From assembly GCF_000165425.1 (NCBI RefSeq), contig NW_001799009.1, forward strand, positions 65,005 to 129,004: 64,000 bases of DNA, given 5' to 3'. The first letter of the stretch is position 1, and every line of letters starts with the position of its first letter. Below, piece by piece: positions 60,784-64,000 of this stretch. The translations under genes and the position numbers were made by a program. This stretch comes from Paramecium tetraurelia (Eukaryota > Ciliophora > Oligohymenophorea > Peniculida > Parameciidae). The notes beneath the pieces are model-generated. The model did not search any database, was not told where the DNA came from, and saw nothing but the letters and a program-made list of their open reading frames with translations.

Positions 60784-63700
60784 ATGAAAACTAAGGAACT
60801 TTGGACTTACACAATTGATAAGCCAAACGAGCCAAATTCAAATCTCACAAATCAAGTATTTGCTTGTGCATTTTTAAAAGGTAAAAGTGATTTAATATTA
60901 TGAATAGACGGAGATGTTGTGGTTGCCGCTGTAGGGAATGCCCTCCTCTTATTTGATACTTAAAAATCTGAAATGCTAAGACCACCTCTAAGAGGACAAC
61001 ATAAAGACACAATTACCTGTTTGGCTGCGTCTAAGGATGGAAATAAAATGGTTACAGGTAGTACAGATAAAACAGTTATCGTGTGGGGATTCAATATCAC
61101 TAGAGGTGAGAAGATGTTGGATGCCGAAAAATGGTTTTCACACAGCGAAGCCATACAGTGTGTTGCCATCAGTCCTTTGATGTATTAGATATTTACAGGC
61201 TCAAATCAAGAGTACTCTTTATGGATTCCTGGAATGAGTAACATTGAAAGGTAGAAGTATAAGGAGAAAATAATATGTGCAGCTTGGAGTGCTGATGGCC
61301 AGTATGTTTCATTTGGGACGTTGAGTGGTATATTTGAGTGCTTTTCATATTAGGAATGATTGTGATTACTGATAGACAAGCACATTAGTTGAAGGAGATT
61401 CAAACTCAGAAGGGGGGACCAGTCTGGTGTATGGAATGGACTCCAATAACTTCAGAATATCAGTAGTCGCAATTGACAGTCGGAGTGTGGATGAATTCAT
61501 TATATCAATTTGATTGCAATGGCTAATAAATTGGAGCTAGAACAGAATTACCATTCGATCCCTTGCATATCAATTATTAGTACAATGGTGAGTATATGGC
61601 AATAGCTGGAAATAATAATAAGATTAACCTCTATACAAGAGAGGGTGGATTCTTAATGGAAGCCTGTTCTCTTAATGACTGGGTCTGGTGCAGTAAGATA
61701 AAACCAAAATCCACATTAATTGTATGTGGCACTAATGATGGTGACATCGTAGTGTAAGAATTACTATCAGAGAATGTTACTGCACTATATGATGATAAGT
61801 TTGTTTAGAGAGAACAATTAACTGATGCTATCATATTGTCGATGATTTCTAATTAGAAGGCGAGAATCAAATGTAAGGAATTAGTCAAAAGAGTGGCCAT
61901 ATTCAAGGAGAAAGTGGCCATCTTGTGTGGCATCAAGGTTTTGATTTACACTTGTGTTATTAAAGGAGAGGATTTCATGAAATACAAGCAATTCAAGAAA
62001 TTTTAGAAGAGAGTGGATTGTGAGCACTTCTAATTGGCATCATCAAATGTTTTGATTGGAGCAGGCTAGAAATTAATTGCATTCAATTTTAATGGAGATA
62101 TGGACAAGACTTGGAGTTTCGAATCTCCTATTACTGTAGTTACTTGTCAAGGTGGTGCTCCAAAGCGAGAACTAGTTTTAGTTGGGTTGGAGAATGGAGG
62201 TGTCTACAAAATCTTTTTGGATAATTCATTCCCTATATAAATTCATAAAGTTAATACTCCTATTAAATATTTGACTATGTCTTAAACTAAGAGAAAATTG
62301 GCATTGATAGATGGCAATTAGAATTTATAAGTACTAGATACTATAAGTAAAGAAATTTTGTTTGGGGAAATGAGTGTCGAAGGTGTTGCTTTTAATCAAG
62401 AATTTGAGGATTTGATTGCTTATTCAGGTAAGGGATTGTTGTTTTTCAAATGCATTACATTCCCAGCTCTAAATTAAAAGATAACTGGTAATGTTATAGG
62501 GTTCAAGGGATGCAAGTTATTTCTCCAAAATAATAACTAAGTCTAGACCATTGATATCCAATAAACAGCCAATATGCAAAGATATCTGGAGAAGAAGGAT
62601 TTCTAGAATGCCTTGAAGATAGCTTGTCTTGGTGTGACAGAGTAGGATATTAGGGCTTTGGGAATAGAGGCTTTGATAGCAGGGGAGTTTGAAATTGCAA
62701 GAAGAGTATAAGAGAATTTAATTATTTTAGTGTTTTTTGAGAAATAAGGATTACTAATTCATCGATTTGCTATTGAAATATGAGAAGAAAAATATGGATG
62801 CTCAGGCACTGAACGAATTAAACGCAGAGGCTTTGGCATATCAAGGGAGATTCATGGATGCTGGTAATCTCTTAATAAAGGTTGGGTAGGCTGATAGAGC
62901 AGTGTAGTTATTTAAAGAATTAAGGAGATGGGATGATGCCATAAGTAAGTAATTATAGTATTGTAGACTTCGCAAAAAAGGGAGATGTTGCTTATAGAGC
63001 AGTGACATCTGGAGGAAGAACTGGCACTGGAGTTAGAGCACCAACTTCATAAGGAAGAACAGGGACAGGCAGGGGGTAGGCTGTCATGCCATAACCCTAA
63101 GATATAGCACCTCCGAAGATAGAGATGAATATGTTGTTGAGAGAACAAGCTGAATGGACCAAAGAATCGGGAGATTGGAAGGCTGCAGCTGATTTGTTTG
63201 TCACTTGTGGAGAATTTAAGAAGGCTATTGAGTTGTACGGATAGAATAAATATTTGGAAGGGTTGATCAATGTTTGCAGAATGTTGGACAGATAAGAGAA
63301 TTCAGATAATATAGTTTTGTGTGCTAATTATTTCAAGAAACTCAAACATCATGGAGGTGCGAAGGAAGCTTATCTTAAATTAAATGATTTGAAGAACCTT
63401 ATGACTTTACATGTCGAATTCCAAAAATGGCAAGAAGCCTTTTAGATTGGGAGATCCAATAAGGAACTACTGGAAATTGCCAAAGTACCCTATGCTGACT
63501 ACTTATTGCTAAATGATCGCTATGAGGATGCTCTCAAGGCTTATAAGAGTGCAGGCAGATTCGATATTACAATGAAGATGACCAAAGATATGGCCAAAAA
63601 TTGTATAGAAGAACAAAGATATCATGATGCTAGTCAATACTTATGGAATCTAGCCATTGATTGTTTGTCTTAAATTCAAGATTATTAAAATCCATCAGGG

Positions 63701-64000
63701 GATGATGTGAAAGCCATCACCTAATACAAGGACTACAGCGATTTAGCAGATGTCTATTATGCATATCAAAAGATACACAGCTTCATTTGCGAACCATTTC
63801 AACCGTTATCAGGAGAATCTTATTTCTTGTAAATTATGAATTCTGCCAGATTTATCATCTCCAAATGGAAGAGTGTCTATCAGGGTATAAAAATGAGTTA
63901 TGTCTATTATGCCTTAGCTAAGTGTGCAGTTCAACTTGCATGTTTCAAGACTGCTCGTATATGTTATGAAAAATTGAATGTAATTCATTTACAGTATTCT
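60784..64000 (+). CDS. IFT122: IFT122, intraflagellar transport complex A subunit (3' end outside window)
   Basis: Five exons so far, about 1,039 codons. Introns: 60881-60907, 61328-61353, 62706-62730 and 62945-62966. Retrograde ciliary transport. The N-terminal WD40 part matches IFT122 closely: GQHKDTITCLAASKDGNKMV, TGSTDKTVIVWGF, IICAAWSADGQYVSFGT, CKELVKRVAIF. The C-terminal TPR-like part follows: RYLEKKDFQNALKIACLGVT, LLREQAEWTKESGDWKAAAD, CANYFKKLKHHGGAKEAYLK and SAGRFDITMKM. An extra Gly/Arg/Thr/Pro-rich linker (about 62985-63120, SGGRTGTGVRAP...) separates the TPR blocks and is absent in animals. No in-frame stop before 64000. Confidence 0.93.

Overview
This window looks like macronuclear-type DNA from a ciliate, most probably Paramecium or a close relative. 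The sequence is very A+T rich. Genes read through TAA and TAG as glutamine and end only at TGA. They are interrupted by very small introns (about 19-34 nt, starting GTA and ending mostly TAG) that restore frame exactly inside recognisable proteins such as ribosomal protein eS25, proteasome alpha2, a Rab GTPase and EXO1. The species is an inference; the genetic code and intron style are seen directly. No tRNA, rRNA, CRISPR array or telomeric repeat was found.

Layout. 1-11.1 kb: the 3' end of an unknown gene, eS25, a von Willebrand A protein, an AGC kinase, an MGCC-start acylation-candidate protein, the gamma-tubulin factor MZT1 and EXO1, packed tightly with stop codons as little as 8 nt apart. 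11.1-15.2 kb: one unknown gene, then decayed DNA including a recognisable fragment of a polynucleotide phosphorylase (PNPase) gene. 15.2-28.9 kb: a giant ubiquitin-specific protease (2,638 aa), a GC-rich intergenic patch that may be a structured RNA, a C2H2 protein, a HEAT-repeat protein, mitochondrial ribosomal protein mL46 and a coiled-coil gene. 29.9-31.4 kb: a two-segment membrane protein whose paralogue of identical length sits inverted at 50.6-52.0 kb.

31.6-43.8 kb: coiled-coil genes, a NEK kinase with Q/K/E-rich arms, proteasome alpha2, a multi-pass membrane protein, a mitochondrial ferredoxin, a hybrid histidine kinase with a frameshift near its start, a decayed second histidine kinase, and a casein-kinase-1-like kinase. 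43.8-54.4 kb: the most eroded part, with several genes carrying frameshifts or in-frame TGA, a Rab GTPase, and an aspartyl-protease pseudogene whose two halves lie about 4.3 kb apart on either side of the duplicated membrane-protein gene. 54.5-64 kb: intact genes again: a GAF-domain protein, an unknown protein, an inositol-phosphate 5/6-kinase (ITPK family), a Q-rich disordered protein and the first two thirds or so of IFT122, cut off by the window end.

The genes do not form a pathway. Several serve cilia, centrosomes and signalling (MZT1, IFT122, NEK, CK1, AGC kinase, Rab, GAF, histidine kinase), as expected for a ciliate. The mix of intact genes and freshly broken copies is what gradual gene loss after duplication would leave; that interpretation is inference.
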